This document shows, piece by piece, positions 49,979-59,000 of a stretch of DNA of 64,000 bases. The position numbers and the translations under genes are program-made. The DNA is from Diacronema lutheri (Eukaryota > Haptophyta > Pavlovophyceae > Pavlovales > Pavlovaceae). The notes beneath the pieces are model-generated. The model was not told the origin of the DNA. It saw only the letters and a list, made by a program, of their open reading frames with translations, and ran no database searches. Location of the stretch: contig JAGTXO010000076.1 in assembly GCA_019448385.1 (NCBI GenBank), positions 27,501-91,500 of the forward strand, given 5' to 3'. The stretch's first letter is position 1. Each line of letters starts with the position of its first letter.

Positions 49979-50714
49979 CCGCACCCGCCGCCGCGTCCGC
50001 CGCGCCCGCAGGCCGCGGGTGGTCCCCTCCGCCCCGCCGGCCCTCGCCAGCCGCTGCGCCGCTGTCCGTGCGCATCGGCAGCGCAGTCTGCCGCATCGCT
50101 GACTCGAGATGCGCGTCCACGTACGGGAACGAGACGGTCGTGCCTGCCAGCAACAACCGCGCGCGCGCGGAGGGGAGGGGGAGGGAAGGGGGGTCACGGC
50201 GGGGCGGTCGGCGGAAGGCGCGCGCAGGAGATGAGGCAGCGGGCGCGGCGCCGCGAGAGCGGGAACGCGACTGCGCGGTGTGCGCGACGGGCGGCTGCCA
50301 GCGTGCACGCGCAACGCACGCAGGCCCGAGCCCCTCCACGCTCGCGCGAGATACCCTCCGCCCGCCGCGGCCCCGAGAAGCTGCGCGCAGGCCCGGCCGC
50401 GCGCGCGCACAGACGGAGCAGATGATGCCGTGCCGGCGGACGTCGGGGATGAGCGGAAACTGCACGACGAGCGAGCAGCCCGAGCAACGCACGTGCAAGA
50501 TCATCGGCTCGTCGCTCGGCGCGGCGGCGGGTGGGCACGTCGACAACGTCGCGGCCGCGCGATCGACCGGCAACGGGACGGGTACGGCGAGCATGGGCGG
50601 CGGCGCGTGGCCGCCGTCTGTGTCGTCGCCCGGGTTTTGGATTGCGATGACGGCGGCGTGGCCCTCAGGCATCCCCTCTGAGCTCGTGCGGCTTGTCCGC
50701 GCCTCGGCGCCCAT
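49047..50714 (-). CDS. Zinc-ribbon membrane protein of unknown function
   Basis: Four exons on the minus strand: 50714-50411, 50143-49695, 49517-49446, 49265-49047 (1,044 nt, 347 residues). The exon 1/2 junction rebuilds a Cys codon and completes a CxxC...CxxC ribbon (HVRCSGCSLVVQFPLIPD, then IICSVCTTVSFPYVD). After a Gly-rich linker come hydrophobic helices in VAKWFAAVHVLLLLVEALMG, LLIGIVPCIVGYVGASRF, AFCLTLIGYSAYVTYVV and KLLLLLLQVYMCRVVLRFY, so about four TM segments with the ribbon in front. It ends LSELRATGRATLMPW. I do not recognise the family. The start is taken at the first ATG in frame; GTG 50738 lies just upstream. Introns carry a GGGAT array and a long G run. Confidence 0.62.
49367..49411. 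repeat. G-homopolymer tract (C on the coding strand)
   Basis: About 45 bp of pure G in the intron between exons 3 and 4 of the zinc-ribbon gene, i.e. a C tract on the sense strand. Confidence 0.92.
49522..49624. repeat. GGGAT pentamer array, about 20 copies, intronic
   Basis: Perfect TGGGA pentamers (GGGAT) fill the start of the intron between exons 2 and 3 of the zinc-ribbon gene, ending 4 bp from the acceptor on the minus strand, where it reads CATCCCATCCCGCAG. Confidence 0.97.
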
Positions 50715-50990
50715 CGCCACCAGCACCCCTTCGTCCACAGGCCCCGCGGAGTCAAAGATCTTGGAGCTCGCACGCCTGCAGTATGTGACGCATACTCAAT
50801 AACACTATAACAGACAACAGTCTTTCACCTCGGTTACGCTTCTCTGATCGCCCCCTGGGCCACGCCCGAACGCGTGGAGGCAGGATCGAGCCGCTCTGCA
50901 CGGCGCGGCGGAGCTCGGTTGCACGGCGCAGGGCGGCACGTGCGGGCTCAGCTTGGCACGGCTCGTTAGGCGGCCCGCGCAGAGCCTCAA
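50715..50990. promoter_or_regulatory. 276-bp divergent promoter region
   Basis: Between the zinc-ribbon and thioredoxin start codons. The AT-richer patch CAATAACACTATAACAGACA lies near 50,796-50,820. No gene seen. Confidence 0.45.
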
Positions 50991-51506
50991 ATGCGCGCCA
51001 TTGTCCGCGCCCTCCTCCTCGCCTTCTCGCTCGGCGCGGCCGCAGCGTTTGGGGCTCGCGCGCCGCTGGCGATCGCCCGGGCCGGCGCACGGCCGCTCGG
51101 TGCGACGCACGCGAGGGCCTCGGCGGGCGGCGGGCGGGATTTGGACGGCGCACGCTGCGCCGAGCGGCTTTGGCGCTCGCGTGCAGCCGGTGCGGCTGTC
51201 GCCGCACGGCCGCGCGCGCCATGCGCTCGCCGGCGGCCGACCGCGCGGCGCGGCGCGGCGCGGATGGAAACGGAGGCGGCGACGGTGGTGCGCTTGAACG
51301 GCGCGGACGACTTTAACGCGGCTTTCGACGTTGGCAGCGATGAGCAGCTTGTCGTCGTCAAGTACTACGCCTCGTGGTGCCGCGCATGCAAGGCGCTCGG
51401 CCCAAAGGTGCGGCGGGCGGGTGTGCGCTGAGCGCGCACTGCCGCTCCGAGGCTTGCGTGCCTGCCGCGCGCTGCCCCTTTGCGCCGCTGCCGTGTTGGG
51501 CTGTGC

Positions 51507-51540
<34 letters not shown>

Positions 51541-52556
51541 TAGCACCCGACCGGCGGTGCACGCCCCCGACGCCTGCGGTCGCGGCCACCGCTGTAGCGC
51601 GGCTGTGCCGCGACGCCTGCACCGCGCGGCCGCCTCGCCGCCTTTTGAGCGCTGCCCCCTCCCCTCCCTCCCATTTTCCCGCCATGCCCCCACGTCCCCC
51701 GTCTGCCCGGGCTCAGGTTGAGAAGATTGCGCGCAACCACCCGAATGTTCGCTTCTACGAGCTCGAGTTCGAGGCGAACAAGGCGCTGTGCAAGGAGCTC
51801 GGCATCAAGGCACGCCGCGCGTGCCCCTGCCCCGCCCTCTATTCTCGCCTCGCCTCGCCCGCTCGCGCCGCGGCTGCCCTCCGCCGACCCGCCGCGCGCG
51901 CTGCGGCCGTTTGCCTCGCCCACGCCCACCGCCCGCCTCTCTCTGGTGCGCGCTCAGCCGCCATCGTTCCACCCGCCATCGTTCCACCCGCCGCGCCGAT
52001 GCAGGTGCTGCCATGGATCGAGATTTTTAAAGGCGGTCGCTCGACCAAGCTTGAGAGCTTCTCGTGCGGGTGCGCGCAACCCGTTGCGCCGCACATCCGC
52101 CGCCGCGCGCCGCGCCGCTTCCACCGGCGCCAGCCGCCCGCCAGCCGCCCGCCAGCCGCCCGCCAGCCGCCCGCCAGCCGCCCGCCAGCCGCCCGGCGGT
52201 GCACGCGCGCGCACGCGCAGCGGCGCCGCCGTGCGGCGAGCGGCCGCGCCGCGCTCGCGGGGGCGGGGCAGCGCGCGCGGTTGGACGCACGTTGGCCGAA
52301 TGGTCGAAGGGCGCGCGCGTCCAGCCGTTCTCGCCCGCCCGTGCCCGCCGGCCAACCCACACGCGCGCTCTCTCCGGCCGCCCGCCGCCGCCGCGCGTCT
52401 CGCGCATGCGCCAGGCCGTCCAAGGCGGCGCAGATCAACGAGAAGGTGCGCTACTACCTTGACGGAGGGACGGCCCCGCTCGCATCGGCGCAGCCGGCGG
52501 ATGACCGTGACGGGGACGGCGGCGCGGGCGTGCAGGCAGAGCCGGGCAGCGGATGA
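50991..52556 (+). CDS. Plastid thioredoxin-like protein (WCRAC active site)
   Basis: Four exons: 50991-51407, 51717-51809, 52005-52069, 52415-52556 (717 nt, 238 residues). The N-terminus MRAIVRALLLAFSLGAAAAF, followed by GARAPLAIARAGARPLG, is a bipartite plastid presequence (signal peptide, then Phe-containing transit region). The thioredoxin fold follows: DEQLVVVKYYASWCRACKAL with the active-site pair Cys130/Cys133, VRFYELEFEANKALCKELGI, VLPWIEIFKGGRSTKLESFS (with the cis-Pro). The WCRAC motif is atypical (WCGPC is classical), as in the plastid ACHT/TRX-like group. Intron 2 must use a GC donor (AAG|GCACGC) to join GIK to VLPW in frame. The C-terminal tail is acidic and short. Probable role: redox regulation of plastid proteins. 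Confidence 0.82.
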
Positions 52557-52671
52557 CGCGAACCCCCGGACTGTTCCGACATGTTCAGCGCGTGAGAGCG
52601 CAGACTCAGACTGCACTTGTCAGAGCGACTTAGCCGACACTGGGAGCGCGTGCCCATCCATCGCCCCCCAC
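52557..52671. other. Convergent gap, no gene seen
   Basis: 115 bp between two stop codons, containing a direct CAGACTCAGACTG-type short repeat. Probably both 3' UTRs. Confidence 0.5.
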
Positions 52672-53314
52672 TCAAGCCCCGCCTCCGCCTCCCAGCCACC
52701 ACCGCGACTTTACCGCCGCCGCGCCGCCGCCACCGCTCGTCGGCAGGGCGCGCGTCGCGCGCGCGCCCGCCGCAGCCGCGGGCTGCTCCTGGCGCACGCC
52801 GTCGTCGCTCGCGCCGCCGCCGCCGCGTCGGCCGCCGCGCGCTTCCTCCGCCGTCTCCTCGTCATCCGCGTCCGACTCCGCGGCGGCGCCCGCCCTTTGC
52901 TGAAACGCGTGCGCTCGTATCCACACGTTGATCGCGTATTTGATGGCGCCGGGAGCGGGCGGTTCGCCGCCGTGCAGCGTGCGCTCGTCCGCGCCGCCAT
53001 CGTCGAGGCAGTCGTTGAAGACGAGCGCCGTGCCCGCGCGAGGCGTCACGTGCATGCGCAGCTGCGGGAAGATGGTCTCGCCCAGGCCGGACGGCGCAGC
53101 TGGGCCGTCGGCCGGATCAGCGGGCGCGTCCGTGCCATTGTCGGGCGCACGCACATCGTTCAGGTAGATGAGCATAGTGACGTGCCGCCTGCCCATCTGC
53201 AGGTTCTCGAGGAAGTCGCACGCCTTCCCAAAGTCAAAGTGCGGCCGGTACAGCTCGCCGCCATAGTAGCGCACCACCTGCAGCCCAGCCAAAGTTGGGA
53301 AAAAAGAATGGCGT

Positions 53315-53357
<43 letters not shown>

Positions 53358-53549
53358 GGTGAGAGGTGGGTCGCGACGCACGCAGCCGCGCCGCGGAGCG
53401 CGCGGCGGCCCGGCGCCCTCCGCGATGCGCCGCGGCCGCGTCACCTGCAGCGGCTCGATGTTGCTGATGGCGTACCCTGTCGCAGCCGCTGCCCTCGCAC
53501 TGATCGCGCGCACGAGCGGCCCCATTGCGTTGTTCGCCAGGTAGCTGGT

Positions 53550-53591
<42 letters not shown>

Positions 53592-54685
53592 TGGACAGCA
53601 GGGCAGGCCCCGCGCGCATTCGAAGCAGCAGAGCGCGCGCGCGTCAGTCCGGCTAGCGCGCGAGCGCGCGCGCCGGGCGATGCGAAGCAGCCCGGCGCGG
53701 GGGTACCCCCAGCAGCCCCGGCGTGGGTGGGCGCGCGCGGCGCTCACGCAGTCGACGACGAGCGGATGGTCTCGACGCGCCCGCCCGCACGCGAGCGCTG
53801 GAACAAGGGCTGCGCGAGCTTCAGCATGGCTGCCGCCTCGTCTGCGCTCACAAAGTCGTGGAGCAGCCGCACGCGCGGGGAGTGGCTCAAGTGCACCACG
53901 CGGTACACGCGGCCGCCCTCCGAGGCCGCGCGCTCGGCGCGCGCCGCCTCGTCGCCGCCGTCCGCGTCGCGCAGCGCGCCCGACGGCAGAACGGCGACCA
54001 CGCGCTCGGCGCTCAGGTCGCGCGGTGTGGCCGCACGCGCCGCGACTGCGGCCGCGCTGTGCGCGACGGAGGCGGCCGCGTGCACGGCCCACGCGTCGTG
54101 CGGCAGCCGACCGCCATCGTGCGGCACGCGAGGCGTGAGTGCCGCAAAATGGGCGCGCACGCCCGCGACGGTGCCGGGCAGCGGCGGCACGCGCGCGCCG
54201 CCGAGCCCCGCGTCCGAGGGCACGAGCGCGTTCGCCCAACCGCCGTGCCAGCCACCGTGGCCCCCGCGCGGCCGGCAGATCGCGACGAGCGCGGCCGCGC
54301 CGAGCGCACGCGCGATCGTGCGCCGCGCGGGCGTGCTTCCCGACACGACGGGTGCGAAGGGCGTTTCGTCCCAGCATGGCGCCCGCTCGACGCGCGCAGA
54401 CGGCGCGAGCGCAGCGGCCGGCCGACTCGCGTCGATGAGCGACTGGCGCGTGTGCACGGTGGATGCGTCGGCGTAGAGGGCGAGAATTGTGGGCAGGGCG
54501 AAGCGAGCGCAGCTGGTGCAGACGGGGCGTGTTGGGGAAGGGGAAGGGTGGAAGTCGTCAGCTGCCGCCCTCGCTGCCAGCCCCTTTGCAAAGCCCTAGC
54601 TGCATCCCCCCCCTCCCCCCCCTCCCCCCCCCCCCCCCCCTGAGGCCTCACCTGAGGAAGCAGAGAGGAGCAGCCCCGGCTCAGA

Positions 54686-54719
<34 letters not shown>

Positions 54720-54767
54720 GTGGCCTCACCTGAGGAAGCAGCGCGAGAGGAGCAGCCCCGGCTCAGA

Positions 54768-54803
<36 letters not shown>

Positions 54804-55876
54804 TGAGGCCTCACCTGAGGAAGCAGCGCGAGAGGAGCAGCCCCGGCTCAGACACTGCCCCCCCCCCCCCCCCCCCCCCCTGTGGCCTCACCTGAGGAAG
54901 CAGCGCGAGAGGAGCAGCCCCGGCTCAGACGCGCACTCGCCACGCGCGGCGCGCTGCGCGCAGCTCGGCTCGCGGTCGAGCAGCTCCTGGCAGCGTAGCG
55001 CATCAACGCACACACGCCACTCCGCCGCCGCCGCGCCGCCGCCGTCCGCGCCGTTGCCGGCTGCGTGCGCAGCGTCGGCGGCTGTGCCGTTGCGCAAGCC
55101 GGCGGCGGCGCAGAGGTCGAGCCCGGCGCACGAGCCCGCGCATCGCTGCAGCTTGCGCGCGTCTTCCGATGCGCCGCCGTCGCCGTCGGCGCGCGCGTGG
55201 CTGGCCGCAGCCGCCGCAGCCGCCACGTCGATCGCGGCGCGGCCGCAGCCGCCCTCGTCAGCCCACGAGGCACAGTCGAGGTCCGTGTCGAGCAGCGCCT
55301 CGTGCGCGGACGCGCGCTGCCTCTCGCACGAGGTGCGGCATGCGGCGAGCATATAGCTACGCGGACGAGTTGGGGGAGGGTAAGGGGCGGGCAGCGGTGA
55401 GGCGTGCGGCACGTGGGCTTCTCGCGCGCGGCGGTGCGGCGATCGGGCGAGCCGCATGGCTCTGCCGCTCACCCCGCGTTGCGCGTGCACTCGCCGCCCT
55501 CGGCCCAGCCGGCGCATTGCTCCACCTCGTCGGTGCGCGGCGCCACGCGGCCCTCGACCGCCTTGCACGACGCCGCGCACATGCGGCTCACTGCGACGGA
55601 AATCGCGCGCGCAGCGCGCGTGCGATGCGAGCGGTCGAGGGGGAGGGGCGTTGATCAGGGCGGGAAGCCGAGCGCGGCGAACGTTCCGCACGAGCACGCC
55701 GAACATCGCGGTCGTGTGCCGCGCGCACTGTATCCTGGGTTGGCCGCGCACTCGCCCGATTCGGCCCAGGTGATGCACTTGTGATCCTGGTCCGCCTCGT
55801 GGAAGACGTCGGCGGAGGCGAACGACGCACGTGGCGCGACGAGCGCGGCCGCGCACAAGGCGAGCGTGCCGCGCAT
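52672..55876 (-). CDS. Four-ShK-domain / prolyl 4-hydroxylase fusion
   Basis: Six exons on the minus strand: 55876-55729, 55590-55473, 55356-54892, 54512-53748, 53544-53445, 53277-52672 (2,202 nt, 733 residues). MRGTLALCAAALVAPRA is a signal peptide. Four ShK-type Cys motifs follow: CITWAESGECAANPGY+MSRMCAASC, CAGWAEGGECTRNAGY+MLAACRTSC, DCASWADEGGC...CAGSCAG, and CAQRAARGECASEPG...RCFLSCARF. Two motifs are completed only across splice junctions, which supports the joins. The 2OG-Fe(II) dioxygenase domain shows RPHFD (His545, Asp547), MLIYLNDV, GETIFP, GTALVF, LHGG (His634) and AIKYAINVWI (Lys645). It would hydroxylate proline in ER or secreted proteins, for instance the proline stalks of surface proteins. 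ShK next to P4H is known in plants and animals; four N-terminal copies are notable. Confidence 0.82.
53318..53356. repeat. G-homopolymer (sense-strand C tract) upstream of a P4H acceptor
   Basis: About 38 bp of G, roughly 40 bp upstream (sense direction) of the acceptor of exon 53277-52672. A second run at 53,550-53,590 lies directly next to the acceptor of exon 53544-53445. Confidence 0.9.
54641..54891. repeat. 77-85-bp tandem repeat duplicating an exon end and its splice donor
   Basis: Four copies of CCTCACCTGAGGAAGCAG + CGCGAGAGGAGCAGCCCC + GGCTCAGACACTG, separated by C runs of variable length. The copy nearest 54,892 is the true 3' end and donor of the ShK exon. The other three reproduce the last ~35-40 nt of the exon plus the GTGAGG donor (forward AC at 54650, 54728, 54813). 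All lie in intron 54513-54891. Confidence 0.9.
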
Positions 55877-56013
55877 CACGCCCGCGGCGGCCGGACCTGC
55901 CGCTCGACGGGCGGCGCCCGAAGTGAACTTTCTCCGCCGCCCCGTTACCATGCACGCGCACGATGGCTGCCGTGATGGCGTGAACGCCTGCTGACGGCGC
56001 AAGGCTCGTTCGG
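55877..56013. promoter_or_regulatory. 137-bp divergent promoter
   Basis: Gap between the start codons of the ShK-P4H gene and the LRR gene. AGTGAACTTTCTCCG lies near 55,920. No gene seen. Confidence 0.45.
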
Positions 56014-59000
56014 ATGGCGACGGAGGAGGAGTGGGCGCAGCAGCACCGCCCAAAGTCACCACGCATCGGCCGCGCGCTTGTGTACGTGCCCGTCGCTATC
56101 GACTTTGCTGGCCGCTGCCCACGCTCGCCGCTCTCCTCCGGCGGCGACGGCGCCGGGCAGCTGCCCGCCGAGGCCATGCTCATCATCGCGCAGGCGTCGG
56201 TGCGCATCCGTGCCGACGAGAACAGCGATGGCGACGGCATACCGTTGAGTCCCCCGCGCGCCGACACTGCCGACGCGGCAGGGGCCTCGAGCGCGCGCAC
56301 GGGCCACGGCGGCGGGCGCGCTCCGCCGCAGCTCCACGGGCTGCGCGCCCTCGAGGAGGCGTTCGAGCCGCTCGGCCGTCTGCTGCTGCTCTGTCCCGAC
56401 GAGGCGCCCGCGGCAGCGCACGCTCCACCCATTGCGCCCGTCCGCGCCGCCACGTGGCGCGCCGCCGAGCCTCCACCTCTTGCCGCGCCCGTCAACGATG
56501 GCTGGCGGGCAGCGATCCCGCCCGTTGTGCTGCGCGCCTCCCTCCCGCTCCTCGACGAGGCGCAGCCCTTGGGCGGGCAGGCGGGCGCTGCGCTCCACAC
56601 CGCCGAGCCGCTCATCGCCTTCTCGCTGCGCAACCGCGTCTGGGCTGACGTGCGCCGCGGCGCCGCGGCGCTAAAGCAAACCCCCACCCCACCCATTCCA
56701 CCCCCCCCCCCCCCCCCCCCTCAGCCCACGCTGCGTGTGCGCCCCAAAGCAAACCCCCACCCCACCATTCCACCCCCCCCCCCCCCCCCCCCCCCCCTCA
56801 GCCCACGCTGCGTGTGCGCCCCTCCCACCGCCGCTGCGCCCACCCGCGTGCGCGCCTCTTGCCATCCGCTCCCCCCCGCCCCGCTCTTCCGCCGACCGCA
56901 GCTGCCGCGCACGATCCGAATCGCGCAGCTGCACACCCTCGTGCTCGCGGGCAACGCGCTCAGCGCGGCCGCGCTGCCGCCAGCCCTCGGCGAGGCCACG
57001 TGCCTGCGTCGCCTCGACCTGAGCGCCAACCGCCTCGACCACGTGCCCGCCTCCCTCCTCGGCTCACTGTCGGGCCTGCGCGGTGCGCTCGAGTGGCTTT
57101 CTCTCGCTGCAAACCGGCTGCGCGCCCTGCCGCCATCGCTGCTGCAGATGCCGCGGCTGCGCCACCTCGACCTGTCGCGCAACCAGGCGCGCGCGCGCGC
57201 TCGACGCCCTGCGCGCGCGGCCGCGCCGTGGCGCGCGCGCGCTCGCGCCGCGACGCGCGCGCGCGGTGGACGCCTTGTGCAGCGCGCCAGCGCTCGTCTG
57301 CAGCCAGCGCTGGAGCACGGGCCGTTACGCGCGCTGCGACCCGCATGTACGTCACCCGTCACCCGTCACCCGTCACCCGTCACCCGTCACCCGTCACCCG
57401 TCACCCGTCACCCGTCCTCGCGCCCTGACCCGCGCGCCGCGCGCCGCAGCTGAGCGAGCTGCCAGCAACGGTGCCGCCGCCGCCCACCGATCCCGGCAAG
57501 CGGCCGGCGCAGCCCACGCCCCTCGCGCCGGAAGCATCCGACAGGCCATCGTCGAGCGCAGGCCGCGGGGGCGACGCGCGGCCGTGGCGGCGGCACCGCG
57601 CGGAGCGCTCGGGGGGCGAAGACGGCGCGGGCGGCGGCGAAGACGACGGGGGTGGCGACGGTGGCGACGGTGACGGCAGCGGCGACGTTGGCCGCGTGGG
57701 CGTCGAGCTGAGCGACGGCGACGGCGACGGCGACGAGGGCGATGAGGGCGATGCCGACACGGACACGGGCACGGGCACGGACGTGGACGCGATGATGGCC
57801 GAGGAGACGGCGGAGGAGGCGAGCGCGGGGACGGAGCGCGCGGCCGCGCTTGCCGTCGAGTTGGGCGATGGCTCGCACGGCAGGCCGGACGGCAACGGCG
57901 GCTGCGCCGCGCCGCCCGGCGCGCGCCGCTCGAGTTCAACGCGGGCGGCGGGTGGCGTGCACGGCGGGGTGGCGGACGGTGTTGATGGTGCACAAGGCAA
58001 CGTCGCCACCCTCAGCCTGCCGCACGGGACGCGAGGGAGCCCATCGCCCCGTCCGACCGGCGAGCACCCGCCGCCGCCGACGCGCGCGCCACTCCCGCCG
58101 CCAGCGTCGCCGCCGTCGCCGCCGTCGCCGCCGTCGCCAACGTCGCCAACGTCGCCGCCGTCGCCAACGCCCGCGGTGCGCGTGCCGCCCCTGCCGCGCC
58201 TGCGCGCGCTGCTGCTCGCGCGCAACGCGCTGCGCGCGCTCCCTGCCGCGCTGTGCGCCTCGTGCCCTTTGCTCGAGCAGCTCGACGTCTCGCACAACGC
58301 GCTGCGCGCTCTGCCGCCCGGCCTCGGCGCGTGGTCGCGGTTGCGCGTGCTCGACGGCGCGGGCAACGCGCTGCTCGCGCTCGACGCGCGCGCGCTGTGC
58401 ACGCAGCTGCCCGAGCTCGTCGAGCTCAGGCTGGGCGCGGCCTTTGGATGCGACGTGGTGAGCGGAGCGCCTCGCTGCTGCCGCGCATTGCCCGCCCACC
58501 GCCCGCCTCCCGCCTCCCACCTTCCACCGCCCGCCACCCGCCTCCCACCGCCCGCCTCTCGCCGCTCGCTGCTCACCGCCCGCCACCCGCCTCCCACCGC
58601 CCGCCTCTTGCCGCTCGCTGCAATCGCCCGCTACCCGCCACCCGCCGCCCACCGCCCTGCCGCGCGTCAGATCCACGAGCAGCAGCTGCAAGAGCAGCAG
58701 CGGCACGCCGTCACGCCCGCTGAATCGCCGCGCGCCACCGCGTCCGCCGCGGCCGCCATGCCGCCTCCGTCCGCCGCGGCCGCCATGCTGCCTCCGTCCG
58801 CCACAGCTTTTGGCCCGCCGCCTGCGCGCCGCGCGTCCGCGGCGCCTGCGGGCGGCTGGGCTGGCGCGGCGGACGGAGGCGGCATGGCGGCCGTGGCGGA
58901 CGCGGCGGCGCGCGCGCTCGCGGCACAGGCGTCCGCCGCCGCCATCGACCCGCCCATTTCGGACAGCCGCGTGAGGCTCGCGCTCACCCGCGCGATGCGC

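Noticed and set aside
52672-54512. A stand-alone prolyl 4-hydroxylase gene
   Set aside because: No in-frame ATG opens its first exon. Splicing from the upstream ShK exon matches phase and completes the last ShK motif, so one fusion gene is simpler.
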